From positions 1-38,838 of the forward strand of contig NZ_BAFW01000190.1 of assembly GCF_000308535.1 (NCBI RefSeq): a stretch of DNA of 38,838 bases, given 5' to 3'. Each line of letters begins with the position of its first letter. Position 1 is the stretch's first letter. Below are positions 7,609-14,596 of the stretch, piece after piece. The stretch is from Nocardia cerradoensis NBRC 101014 (GTDB lineage Bacteria; Actinomycetota; Actinomycetes; Mycobacteriales; Mycobacteriaceae). Position numbers and translations under genes: made by a program. Under the pieces are notes generated by a model, which made no database searches, was not told the origin of the DNA, and saw only the letters and a list, made by a program, of their open reading frames with translations.

Positions 7609-8832
7609 TCAGCGGTTGGTCTGCGGGATTTCGATGCTCAGCGGCATCCGCAGTTCGGCCATGTACCAGAGCACGAACTGCCGCAGGAATTCGTCGAACA
7701 GCCAGGTCGCGTCCGCGGTCGGCGGGATCACGCCCATCACGCCCTCGCGCACCGCGACGAACGGTCCCCAGCTGAACTTCAGCAACGGATCCCACACCGG
7801 TTCGCGCGCGATCCGCAGATCGTCGGCGATCTTGTCGCCCAGGATGAATCGGGTGAACGCGCCCAGAATGGGCTTGCTGAGCAGTGTCAGATCGAGGTCG
7901 AAGCCCAGGTCCATGAGGTTGTGCGCGAGCTCGATACCCTCCGGCGTCGCCTCGATGATCGGGTCCAGTTGCTGCTTGGCCTGGGCGTCGGCCTGCTCCC
8001 ACGTCGCGGGGATGTACTCGTCGCGAATGCCGAGGAAGTGGCCGGCCAGCTGCCACGTGTGCAGGTAGCCCTCCGCTTCGGCCACCGGGATCTGCACATT
8101 CCAGGTCCGGAAGGTCCGCATGATGGTCGTGGCGAGGCTGTGCCAGGTGACCATCTTGTCGTCCTGGCTGATCGGGGTGTGTTCTTTCGGCCAATGCGGC
8201 GACTGCGGGAGCAGATGCCGGACCGCGGCATGGATGATGCGGGTCTTGACGCAGGTCACGATCATTTCGCCGCCCGGCTGATAGGCGTTGACCGTGCCGA
8301 TGTCGTAGCCGAATTTCGCGGTCTTGGCGATGCGGTCCTTCAGGTGCGAACCGCCCCGGGAGTAGTACACCGCGCGCGCCTCGTGCGGGATGACGTTCGC
8401 CATCATGCCGCTGGCGAAGGCGTAGAGCACGCCCAGATACGTTCCGCGCTTCTTGTTGAATTCGAAGCCGGCCGCCATCTTGGCCTCGTCCGCCCACGAC
8501 GGCAGCTGCCGCGCGTACTCCATGAAGTCGCGCATATTCTGCGGCAACCCGTCCGGAATGGGCTGATCGTTGTACACCCAGGTCCGGAGCAGATTGTTGA
8601 TCCGCGGAATGTCCTGGTGGTCCATGACATCGGCGATCACCGGATCCGCCTCCGGATCCCACACGGTCAGCGGGTCGGCCCCGCCGCCGCTGCCGACCAC
8701 GGAACCGCTCGGCGACCACGTCCACGGATCCGCCCGCGCGGTCCGCGCGCCGAGCGCGAGCGCGCCCGCAGCGCCGATCAAACCACCGCCTGCTCGCAGC
8801 GCATCGCGCCTGCTGAGACCCAGTCCGTCCAT
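7609..8832 (-). CDS. lcp: Latex clearing protein (rubber oxygenase), Tat-exported
   Basis: Extracellular b-type haem dioxygenase that cleaves poly(cis-1,4-isoprene) to oligo-isoprenoid aldehydes/ketones; 407 residues. The N-terminus has a twin-arginine signal (LSRRDALRAGG, then AAGALALGARTARA). The core matches the Lcp/DUF2236 family closely. With this start, Glu151, Arg167, Lys170, Thr171 and His201 fall in PHEARAVYYS, DRIAKTAKFGYDIG and TRIIHAAVRH. They are all displaced by +3 from the residues I recall as E148, R164, K167, T168 and the haem ligand H198 in the Streptomyces K30 enzyme. ATG 8832 has GAGGGAC upstream; Met at 8850 is an alternative. A TetR gene lies divergently upstream, as at other lcp loci. 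Confidence 0.93.
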   Translation of the reverse strand: MDGLGLSRRDALRAGGGLIGAAGALALGARTARADPWTWSPSGSVVGSGGGADPLTVWDPEADPVIADVMDHQDIPRINNLLRTWVYNDQPIPDGLPQNMRDFMEYARQLPSWADEAKMAAGFEFNKKRGTYLGVLYAFASGMMANVIPHEARAVYYSRGGSHLKDRIAKTAKFGYDIGTVNAYQPGGEMIVTCVKTRIIHAAVRHLLPQSPHWPKEHTPISQDDKMVTWHSLATTIMRTFRTWNVQIPVAEAEGYLHTWQLAGHFLGIRDEYIPATWEQADAQAKQQLDPIIEATPEGIELAHNLMDLGFDLDLTLLSKPILGAFTRFILGDKIADDLRIAREPVWDPLLKFSWGPFVAVREGVMGVIPPTADATWLFDEFLRQFVLWYMAELRMPLSIEIPQTNR

Positions 8833-8858
8833 GCTATTGTCCCTCTTCATTGAGAAGC

Positions 8859-8893
8859 AGATACAGAGATACAAACTCTGTTTCTGAGTATCT
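8859..8893. promoter_or_regulatory. Operator-like 35-bp imperfect palindrome between lcp and its TetR neighbour
   Basis: The ends are AGATAC (8859-8864) and GTATCT (8888-8893), with further symmetric matches inside and a second AGATAC copy at 8867-8872. The element is AT-rich in a GC-rich genome, 26 bases upstream of the lcp start and 75 bases upstream of the tetR start. It could therefore control both genes. Binding by the divergent TetR protein is inferred from the arrangement. Confidence 0.5.
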
Positions 8894-8967
8894 TGATGAG
8901 ACCACACCGTGGCCGCGATCACAAGAAGTTGTCAGGATTTTCGAAACGAAGCGCGTGAGAGGACACC

Positions 8968-9672
8968 GTGAAGCTTGGATCACCGCCCTCGAAGGGTTCA
9001 GAGAACGGCACGTCACCACTCGAACGCGCGTATACCGACGCGGTCGACCGCGTCGACGAGGGTGACGACATCCGCTCGCGCATCCTCGACGCGGCGGTCG
9101 AACAGTTCGGCGCCCTCGGCGTCCGCCGCTCGACCATGGACGATGTGGCCCGGCGGGCCAATGTCTCCCGCATCACCGTGTACCGCCGTTTCGCAACGAA
9201 GGACGCCCTGGTCGAGCAGGTGATCGTGCGCGAATACCGGCGCTATTTCGACCAGTTCCTGGTCGACATCCGGCACGCGCGCACGGCAGCCGACCGGGTC
9301 GTCCTGGGTTTCGTCAGCTCACTGAAGGTGATCCGCAAGAACCCGATCATCGGCGGCCTGCTCGCCGCCGAGCCCGACATGCTCGTCGGATCGATGATCG
9401 GCGATCAGGGCCATACCGTCGCCATGGTGCGCCGGTTCGTGGCCGATCAGCTCCGCCGCGAACAGCGCGCCGGCCATGTCGCCCAGGAGGTCGACGTCGA
9501 TCTGGTGGCCGAGTTGATGGTCCGGATCTCCGCCTCCTATCTGGCGGTCCCCAGCCAGGTCATCGACCTCGACGACGACGATCAGGTAGCGGCCCTCGCC
9601 CGGCACTATCTCGTTCCGATGCTCGAGCCGCCCCTCGACCCCGACGCGGACGCGCCCGCTACTGAGCGCTGA
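8968..9672 (+). CDS. TetR/AcrR-family regulator, probable repressor of lcp (LcpR-type)
   Basis: A 234-residue DNA-binding repressor. Residues about 35-80 form a TetR helix-turn-helix (ILDAAVEQFGALGVRRSTMDD and VSRITVYRRFATKDALV), followed by a helical ligand/dimer domain and an acidic C-terminus. GTG 8968 is supported by GAGAGGA four to five bases upstream. A divergent TetR next to lcp is a known arrangement in rubber-degrading actinomycetes, where it represses lcp. The 35-bp palindrome in the shared intergenic region fits that role. The 3' end overlaps a candidate small ORF on the other strand. Confidence 0.88.
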   Translation: MKLGSPPSKGSENGTSPLERAYTDAVDRVDEGDDIRSRILDAAVEQFGALGVRRSTMDDVARRANVSRITVYRRFATKDALVEQVIVREYRRYFDQFLVDIRHARTAADRVVLGFVSSLKVIRKNPIIGGLLAAEPDMLVGSMIGDQGHTVAMVRRFVADQLRREQRAGHVAQEVDVDLVAELMVRISASYLAVPSQVIDLDDDDQVAALARHYLVPMLEPPLDPDADAPATER

Positions 9673-9733
9673 TCCCCGCGGATCCGAGATCGAGCTGGTT
9701 GAGCAGATTCTGAATCAGGACATAGGGGTTCAT
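9659..9733 (-). CDS. Candidate 24-residue small protein
   Basis: A short ORF beginning MNPYVLIQNLLNQ and ending GSAGISAQ, mildly hydrophobic and leucine/glutamine-rich. A strong GGAGG lies eight bases before its ATG, and an AT-rich promoter-like stretch occurs near 9820-9840. A hairpin (9782-9804) sits in the would-be leader. It overlaps the end of the TetR gene tail-to-tail by 14 bases. No family is recognised and translation is unproven. Confidence 0.35.
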   Translation of the reverse strand: MNPYVLIQNLLNQLDLGSAGISAQ

Positions 9734-9781
9734 CGTCGAAGCCTCCGTCTCCACGGTGAGAGGGCGGCTGCCGCGAGCGGT

Positions 9782-9804
9782 GCGGGTCCAACGGCCGGAC
9801 CCGC
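9782..9804. terminator. GC-rich hairpin, 8-bp stem
   Basis: Arms GCGGGTCC and GGACCCGC enclose seven bases. It could end transcription of the TetR gene, which stops 110 bases upstream, or act as a leader structure for the opposite-strand small ORF. There is no T tract. Confidence 0.35.
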
Positions 9805-10096
9805 CTCTCGGCAGCTCAGAATATTGATTAACATACATAACCAAACCCAGGGCTGTCTACTGTTTCAGCGAAGAATGACGAGCAACTTAGAGGTGCCGCG
9901 GGAACTGCCGAGAGGCGGCTGGGAGCCGGTCGAGGGCAGCAGCCGAGCGGTCGCGATCCCGCGCCCCGAGGCGACCGAGCAACCGGCGCGCGACCGCGGA
10001 GCCGACGGCGATGCGGAGAATCAGCAGAGGGCGGGCACAACGCTCACGACGAACGGAATCGACAGGCGCGGTAGCGGATTCGGCGCCCGGAAACGA
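9805..10096. other. Gene-free stretch
   Basis: About 290 bases. It holds an AT-rich island (9815-9850), a likely promoter for the minus-strand small ORF, then GC-rich sequence with no supported coding frame. Confidence 0.4.
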
Positions 10097-10134
10097 CTGT
10101 GGGCCAGGATGGAAATTTCCATCCTGGCCCACAG
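10097..10134. terminator. Perfect 38-bp palindrome, terminator of tRNA-Ala
   Basis: Nineteen-base perfect arms (CTGTGGGCCAGGATGGAAA and its complement) with no loop base left over. It begins six bases past the 3' end of the minus-strand tRNA, so it is best read as its terminator; symmetry makes it bidirectional. Confidence 0.7.
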
Positions 10135-10139
10135 GTACG

Positions 10140-10212
10140 TGGAGCTAAGGGGACTCGAACCCCTGACCCCCACACTGCCAGTGTGGTGCGCTACCAGCTG
10201 CGCCATAGCCCC
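10140..10212 (-). tRNA. tRNA-Ala (anticodon GGC)
   Basis: Seventy-three bases on the minus strand fold as a cloverleaf. Acceptor arms are GGGGCTA/TAGCTCC (one G-T pair) with discriminator A. The anticodon stem CCACA/TGTGG encloses loop CTGGCAG with anticodon GGC, and the T arm contains GGTTCGAGTCC. The CCA end is not encoded. Confidence 0.96.
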
Positions 10213-10253
10213 AGATTTTCGCACCTCGGGGGTGTTCCCCGCGTGCTTGAAAG

Positions 10254-10283
10254 AAGTTACACCACCTGGACTCGGCGTACCAA
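10254..10283 (-). promoter_or_regulatory. Putative promoter of tRNA-Ala
   Basis: On the minus strand TTGGTA (10278-10283) and TAACTT (10254-10259) are 18 bases apart. This would give a leader of roughly 35 bases before the mature tRNA 5' end. Confidence 0.35.
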
Positions 10284-10324
10284 ATCGCCTGCATACAGGG
10301 GTGGTGGAACACACGTTCGAACGA

Positions 10325-10345
10325 TAGACTCGAACACATGTTCGA
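10325..10345 (+). promoter_or_regulatory. SOS (LexA) box overlapping -10 and start codon of the DUF222 gene
   Basis: TCGAACACATGTTCGA (10330-10345) is a perfect match to the actinobacterial LexA consensus TCGAAC-N4-GTTCGA. A -10-like TAGACT (10325-10330) abuts it, and the ATG at 10338 lies inside the box, seven bases after the -10. The transcript may therefore be leaderless and directly blocked by LexA. A second palindrome CGTTCGAACG lies at 10314-10323. Confidence 0.75.
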
Positions 10346-11861
10346 TGGCGGAGAGCTTCAGGCGATGAGCGACGAGGGGCTGGTCGATGCGCTGCGACGG
10401 GCACATGGGGCGGCGGCATTCGCACAGGCGGCGGAGGTGCGGGCGGTGCGCGAGTTGTATCGGCGGCATCGCGCCGGCAACGCCGCGCCCGGACCGGGCG
10501 GGGTGCGGGCGGGAGAGTTCGCCGCGGCGGAAGTCTCGATGGCGGTGCAGGTTTCCGAACAGGTCGCGGCCGCGCTGATCGATATCGGGCTGGCACTGGA
10601 CGCACTGCCGCATACCCGGGAGGCGTTCGGATCCGGCCGCATCGATCTGTCGCGGGTGCAGGTGATCGTCGACAATGCGCGCGGACTGTCCTCCGATCTG
10701 CTGGCCGATCTGGAAGTCCCGCTGGTCGAGGCCGCCGCACGAACCACACCGGCCCGACTACGGCAGACCGCGCGTCGCTGGCTGAGCCGACTCGACGGAC
10801 CGGGCGAGCAACGGCGGCGGGAACAGCGCGAGGAATGCCGCGATATCCGCCTGACCGCGGTCCAGGACGGCGCGGCGGTCGTGGCGGGTCTCCTACCCGC
10901 GGACGGAGCACAGACGGTCGCGACGCGCCTGCGCGATATGGCCCATGAGGTCTGCCCTGCTGACCCGCGCACCATGCCGCAACGCCGCGCCGACGCACTC
11001 GTCGCCCTCGCCGAGGGCGCGGAGCGGCTCGACTGCGCCTGTGGACGCGGAAAGCGCTGCACCGCAACAGTTTCCGGACACCCAGCGTCGGATGCGCGAC
11101 GCACGTCCGGACGTGCCGGAACTCGCCGCCCGCTGATCCAGGTCGGTGTCAGCGCCGAAGCTCTGAGCGGGGACAGCGAGGAGCCCGCCTATCTGGCCGG
11201 CTACGGGCCGATCGACGCCGAACTTGCGCGGCGGATCGTCGAACGGGGCGAATCGGTCTCCATCGCCGAATCCGCCATGCGAATCGACGGCCTGTGCGCA
11301 TTCCCGGGCTGCGTAATGCCCGCGGCGACAACCGATGTGCCCGCGCCGGAGGGGAGCACGGGCACTACCCATGTGGATCGATTCGGCGATGCCGTCCGCG
11401 GCCCGAGAAATCGGCATGGCGCGGTCGAATCACAATCCCCGCACCTGGAAGCCGCGGATCCGCACAGCGATCGTCATGCGGCCGCACGGGCGCCTCACTC
11501 GAGCTCGCCGGGTCGACAGTCGATCGCGTTGTGTCCCCACCATTCCCGCTTGGCGCTGCTCACCGTGCAGCACCGGACCCGATGGGAGGTGCGCCGGCTC
11601 GATGCGAACCGGGTGCAGTGGACGAGTCCGACCGGCGACGTGCACACCACGGTCGACGAGGTGGCTCGCTACCTGTTCCCGCATCGGGATACCGAGACGC
11701 CGAGGGTCGGCGCGGGCCCGGTATCCACATCCGTTGTGGCATGGCCTGTTTCGACGCTCGACCCCGCCTACCCGATCGGAGATCACGCCCTGGTGCATCG
11801 ACGCCTCGCGGAGGGCACTCCGGAGGACTGTCTCCTGGCGGGTGAAAGTTACCGGCGCTGA
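10338..11861 (+). CDS. DUF222 / HNH-like protein of the 13E12 repeat family
   Basis: A 507-residue protein. The N-terminal two thirds match the DUF222 domain of the 13E12 family (residues about 5-320: AALIDIGLALDALPHTREAF, GRIDLSRVQVI, QRRADALVALAEGAERL). The C-terminal region keeps the frame of an HNH motif, with CAFPGC near 313 and LCPHHSRLAL near 395. However, the middle is replaced by a serine/histidine/arginine-rich stretch, and the usual DH pair reads DR (THVDRF), so nuclease activity is doubtful. ATG 10338 would be leaderless; ATG 10365, with GGAGAG upstream, is an alternative. Some 13E12 genes of Mycobacterium tuberculosis belong to the LexA regulon, which agrees with the SOS box here. 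Confidence 0.85.
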   Translation: MFDGGELQAMSDEGLVDALRRAHGAAAFAQAAEVRAVRELYRRHRAGNAAPGPGGVRAGEFAAAEVSMAVQVSEQVAAALIDIGLALDALPHTREAFGSGRIDLSRVQVIVDNARGLSSDLLADLEVPLVEAAARTTPARLRQTARRWLSRLDGPGEQRRREQREECRDIRLTAVQDGAAVVAGLLPADGAQTVATRLRDMAHEVCPADPRTMPQRRADALVALAEGAERLDCACGRGKRCTATVSGHPASDARRTSGRAGTRRPLIQVGVSAEALSGDSEEPAYLAGYGPIDAELARRIVERGESVSIAESAMRIDGLCAFPGCVMPAATTDVPAPEGSTGTTHVDRFGDAVRGPRNRHGAVESQSPHLEAADPHSDRHAAARAPHSSSPGRQSIALCPHHSRLALLTVQHRTRWEVRRLDANRVQWTSPTGDVHTTVDEVARYLFPHRDTETPRVGAGPVSTSVVAWPVSTLDPAYPIGDHALVHRRLAEGTPEDCLLAGESYRR

Positions 11862-11916
11862 ACATCTTTCGTTCCACCACTGCATACACGAGTGATCGGA
11901 GGACACCGCGAACACC

Positions 11917-12150
11917 ATGACTTGCCAGGATCGCCCACCCGCGCCGACCGTTATCGACGCCGGGGTGGAACGGGAACGGATCGCCGCGCTCGAGAAGTTG
12001 CGGCTCCGGCTGGAATCCGAACTCGACCGCACGGCCGCGGGCACCGGTTATGCCGCCATGGCAGGACAATTGCGCGACACCGTGAACGCGATCGCGGACG
12101 CGCGCAATCGCATCTACGAGGTGCTACTCGGCGACGACGAAATCTGTTGA
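11917..12150 (+). CDS. Small helical hypothetical protein downstream of the DUF222 gene
   Basis: A 77-residue protein of unknown function. Residues 18-45 are a charged, probably coiled-coil helix (ERERIAALEKLRLRLESELD). A second helix follows (AGQLRDTVNAIADARNRIYE), and the tail is acidic. GGAGGA occurs about 16 bases before ATG, longer than ideal. The gene follows DUF222 by 55 bases on the same strand, so SOS co-expression is possible. Confidence 0.55.
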   Translation: MTCQDRPPAPTVIDAGVERERIAALEKLRLRLESELDRTAAGTGYAAMAGQLRDTVNAIADARNRIYEVLLGDDEIC

Positions 12151-12167
12151 GCGCCGCTACCACGACT

Positions 12168-12202
12168 CCGGCCCGGGCGGTTGGGGATACCGCCCGGGCC
12201 GG
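12168..12202. terminator. Strong hairpin between convergent genes
   Basis: Fourteen-base perfect arms (CCGGCCCGGGCGGT and complement) with a seven-base loop. It lies between the stop at 12150 on plus and the DsbA-like stop at 12239 on minus, so it can serve both directions. Confidence 0.75.
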
Positions 12203-12238
12203 GACCTCGACACCTGCGACAGGGCCGCGCGGAGGTGA

Positions 12239-12976
12239 TCAGCTCACCAGTTTGGTGACCCAATCCGAATTCTCCACGTCGACGTTCTTGCCGCCGTCGA
12301 GCACGGTGGGGGTCTGCACCTGGCCGACCGCGTCCTTCAACGCCGCCAGCGACGACTGGGCATGGTTGCGCGCGGAATCCACCCGGTCGCCCTTGGCGAT
12401 GCAGGATTGCACCTCCGCCGAGGCGCCGGAATCCTTGGCGATCGCGGCCAATTGCTCGTTGGTCAGATTGCCGCCGTCCTCACTGGGCTGCTTCGTGGTG
12501 AACAGCGCCATGTGGAACTTCGAGAACACCGGGCCGTCACCGGCATCGGCCACACATTCGCTCGCGGCCACCGCGCGGGTCGAATAGTCCTTACTGCTGG
12601 ACTTGGGATCCAGGAAGTTCACGAACCGATAGCGCACCGCGAGCTTGCCCTGGTCGATCGCTTTGGCGATCTGCTGTCCGTAGTAATGCTCGAGCGCCCC
12701 GCAGGACGGGCACATCGGATCCTCGAACATATCGATAGTCTTCGCCGCTGCGGTCTTACCGAGCACGATCGCACCGTCGGAATCCAGTAGTGCCTGCACG
12801 GCGGGATCGTGCGCGGCGCCGTAGCCGTCCTCCTGCACCGTCAGACCATGGTCGCTGTTCCAGCGCACGACGAGCACCACGATCACCGCGACGACGACCA
12901 GCGCCACCGCGCCCAGTGCATACGTGGTGCGGTTCGACATCGGTCGCGGTGTGTATTTCGAATCCGAGGAATTCAC
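12239..12976 (-). CDS. Membrane-anchored DsbA-like thioredoxin-fold protein
   Basis: About 245 residues; a probable extracytoplasmic thiol:disulfide oxidoreductase. A hydrophobic anchor spans about residues 18-38. The thioredoxin_4/DsbA fold carries active-site CPSC (Cys89, Cys92 in FEDPMCPSCGALEHYYG) and a cis-proline region QVQTPTVLDGG near the C-terminus. Two further cysteines (SECVAD and QSCIAKG) probably form a structural disulfide. GTG 12976 is chosen after AGAGTGGA; Met 12940 is an alternative. It is the second minus-strand gene after a TetR gene 75 bases upstream. Confidence 0.88.
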   Translation of the reverse strand: MNSSDSKYTPRPMSNRTTYALGAVALVVVAVIVVLVVRWNSDHGLTVQEDGYGAAHDPAVQALLDSDGAIVLGKTAAAKTIDMFEDPMCPSCGALEHYYGQQIAKAIDQGKLAVRYRFVNFLDPKSSSKDYSTRAVAASECVADAGDGPVFSKFHMALFTTKQPSEDGGNLTNEQLAAIAKDSGASAEVQSCIAKGDRVDSARNHAQSSLAALKDAVGQVQTPTVLDGGKNVDVENSDWVTKLVS

Positions 12977-13051
12977 GGCGTCCACTCTGCCAAAACCGGT
13001 CCCTCGCCGGAATCCGGCCGTCCGATTTCCCGGCAACCGGATATCGCGGGC

Positions 13052-13648
13052 CTACGCCGGCGGTTCCTCCGCCTCGCTCGCGGGCACACCGACCAGACCG
13101 TAGAGGACCAATTCCTCGAGCGAGCGAGCGAACCCCTCCGTATCGTCGATATCCCGGATACACATGGCGAACAGCGCGGCGCCGGCGATCATATCCAGAA
13201 CGGTGTCCGAATCGACCCCGCCGCGGACGGCTCCGGAATCCAGATATCGCGCGAGTTCGCGCCGGGTCGGCGTATCCAGCCGTGCCGAAAGTTTCTGATA
13301 GAGACCGGAATCCGCGCGCATCTCGGTCATCAGCCCGGGCATCGCCTCGCGCGCGGGCCGGGCTCCGAACAGCTGGATCGTGCCCCGGATCACCGTGCGG
13401 ATCTCCTCGACCAGATCGCTCGCCACCTCTTCGCCGCCCACATCCGGAAAGACCGCTCGCGCGATCAGGTGCGCCTTCGACGGCCAGCGCCGATAGATCG
13501 CGGGCCGGCTCACCCCGGCGCGGGTGGCGATCGCATCGATCGAGACGGCGGCATAGCCCCGTTCCACCAGCAACTCACGGGCGGCCTCGAGGATCGCTCG
13601 ATCCACCTCCGGATCGCGATGCGGCCCGAGCCGATGGCGAGCGTTCAC
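13052..13648 (-). CDS. TetR/AcrR-family regulator divergent from an SDR gene
   Basis: A 198-residue repressor with the N-terminal helix-turn-helix at about residues 18-62 (ILEAARELLVERGYAAVSID, VSRPAIYRRWPSKAHLI) and a C-terminal TetR ligand domain. GTG 13648 has AAGGACGG nine bases upstream. It is divergently placed to the SDR/reductase pair. Two palindromes in the 94-base spacer are the likely binding sites, so it probably represses that pair and itself. Confidence 0.88.
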   Translation of the reverse strand: MNARHRLGPHRDPEVDRAILEAARELLVERGYAAVSIDAIATRAGVSRPAIYRRWPSKAHLIARAVFPDVGGEEVASDLVEEIRTVIRGTIQLFGARPAREAMPGLMTEMRADSGLYQKLSARLDTPTRRELARYLDSGAVRGGVDSDTVLDMIAGAALFAMCIRDIDDTEGFARSLEELVLYGLVGVPASEAEEPPA

Positions 13649-13682
13649 GACACAACCGTCCTTGTCAGCGCGAGCATCAGTC

Positions 13683-13721
13683 GTTACAGTCTGTCACATC
13701 TGAGTCGTTACATTCTGTAAC
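13683..13721. promoter_or_regulatory. Two tandem 15-bp operator-like palindromes
   Basis: GTTACAGTCTGTCAC (13683-13697) and GTTACATTCTGTAAC (13707-13721) share GTTACA-N3-TGTnAC. The second is perfect in its arms. Their starts are 24 bases apart, and both are preceded by AGTC (a longer direct repeat). They sit between the divergent tetR and SDR genes. Confidence 0.65.
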
Positions 13722-13742
13722 TGCTGAATTCGAGGAGACGTC

Positions 13743-14570
13743 GTGTCCACTACCGACCAGCCGATCGCCACCACGGATACCTATCGGCCGCTCCCCCTGC
13801 TCGAGGGCAAGGTCGTCGTACTGTCGGGTGTGGGCCCGGGTCTCGGCCGCGCACTGGGCGCCGAGGCCGCGCGGATGGGCGCGGATCTGGTGCTGGTCAG
13901 TCGCACCGAACGCCGGCTGGAGAAGATGGCCGAGGTGGTGCGGTCTCATGGCCGCAAGGCGCTGGTGGTGCCCACCGACATCACCGACGAAGAGCAGCGC
14001 AATGCGCTGGTCGAGCGGGCGCTCGCCGAATTCGGCCGGGTCGACTGCCTGATCAACAACGCCTTCGCCATCCCGCCGATGGAACCGATCACCGGTATCG
14101 AGCTGGACGCGCTGCGCACCGCGAACGAGACGAATGTCTTCGCACCGCTACGGCTTTCGACACTGTTCGCCGACGCGCTGGCCGCCACGCGCGGCTCGAT
14201 CATCATGCTCAATTCCTGTGTGAGTTTCGATTCCGAGCCGGTCTACGCCGGGTACAAACTGTCGAAAGGCACACTCGCCCATCTCGCCTCGTCGCTGGCC
14301 ACGGAATTGGGCCCGCGCGGTATCCGGGTCAACAGCGTCGCACCCTCCTACATCTACGAGGACGTGAACAAGGCCTACTTCGACTGGCTCGCCGCCCAGG
14401 ACGGCGTCACCCACGAGGAGATCTACCGGCGCAAGGCCGAACCGACCGACCTCAAACGCCTCGCCGCTCCGGAGGAGGTGGCCCGCGCCGCCCTGTTCCT
14501 CGCCAGCGACCTCGCCTCCGCTGTCACGGGACAGATTCTCACCGTCGACTGCGGCGAATACCACAACTGA
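13743..14570 (+). CDS. Short-chain dehydrogenase/reductase (SDR)
   Basis: A 275-residue NAD(P)-dependent classical SDR. The Rossmann glycine motif is SGVGPGLG (28-35) and the active-site structural NNA is at 105-107. The catalytic Ser158, Tyr171 and Lys175 (YKLSK) and the C-terminal TGQILTVDCGEY are present. GTG 13743 follows GAGGAG at good spacing. The substrate is unknown. It forms a two-gene unit with the following reductase-like gene, 26 bases downstream, and is probably controlled by the divergent TetR. Confidence 0.92.
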   Translation: MSTTDQPIATTDTYRPLPLLEGKVVVLSGVGPGLGRALGAEAARMGADLVLVSRTERRLEKMAEVVRSHGRKALVVPTDITDEEQRNALVERALAEFGRVDCLINNAFAIPPMEPITGIELDALRTANETNVFAPLRLSTLFADALAATRGSIIMLNSCVSFDSEPVYAGYKLSKGTLAHLASSLATELGPRGIRVNSVAPSYIYEDVNKAYFDWLAAQDGVTHEEIYRRKAEPTDLKRLAAPEEVARAALFLASDLASAVTGQILTVDCGEYHN

Positions 14571-14596
14571 AACACTCACGGCTGCAAGGAGTTCCG

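Noticed and set aside
7571..8725. Long alternate minus-strand frame within lcp
   Set aside because: Reads as Arg/Gly/Pro-rich nonsense; Lcp catalytic motifs lie in the other frame.
10097..10212. tRNA-Ala as an integrated-element attachment site
   Set aside because: No duplicated tRNA end, integrase or foreign-looking block is present nearby.
11294..11895. Two extra plus-strand frames over the DUF222 C-terminus
   Set aside because: They share no motif with the family and the main frame runs to its own stop.
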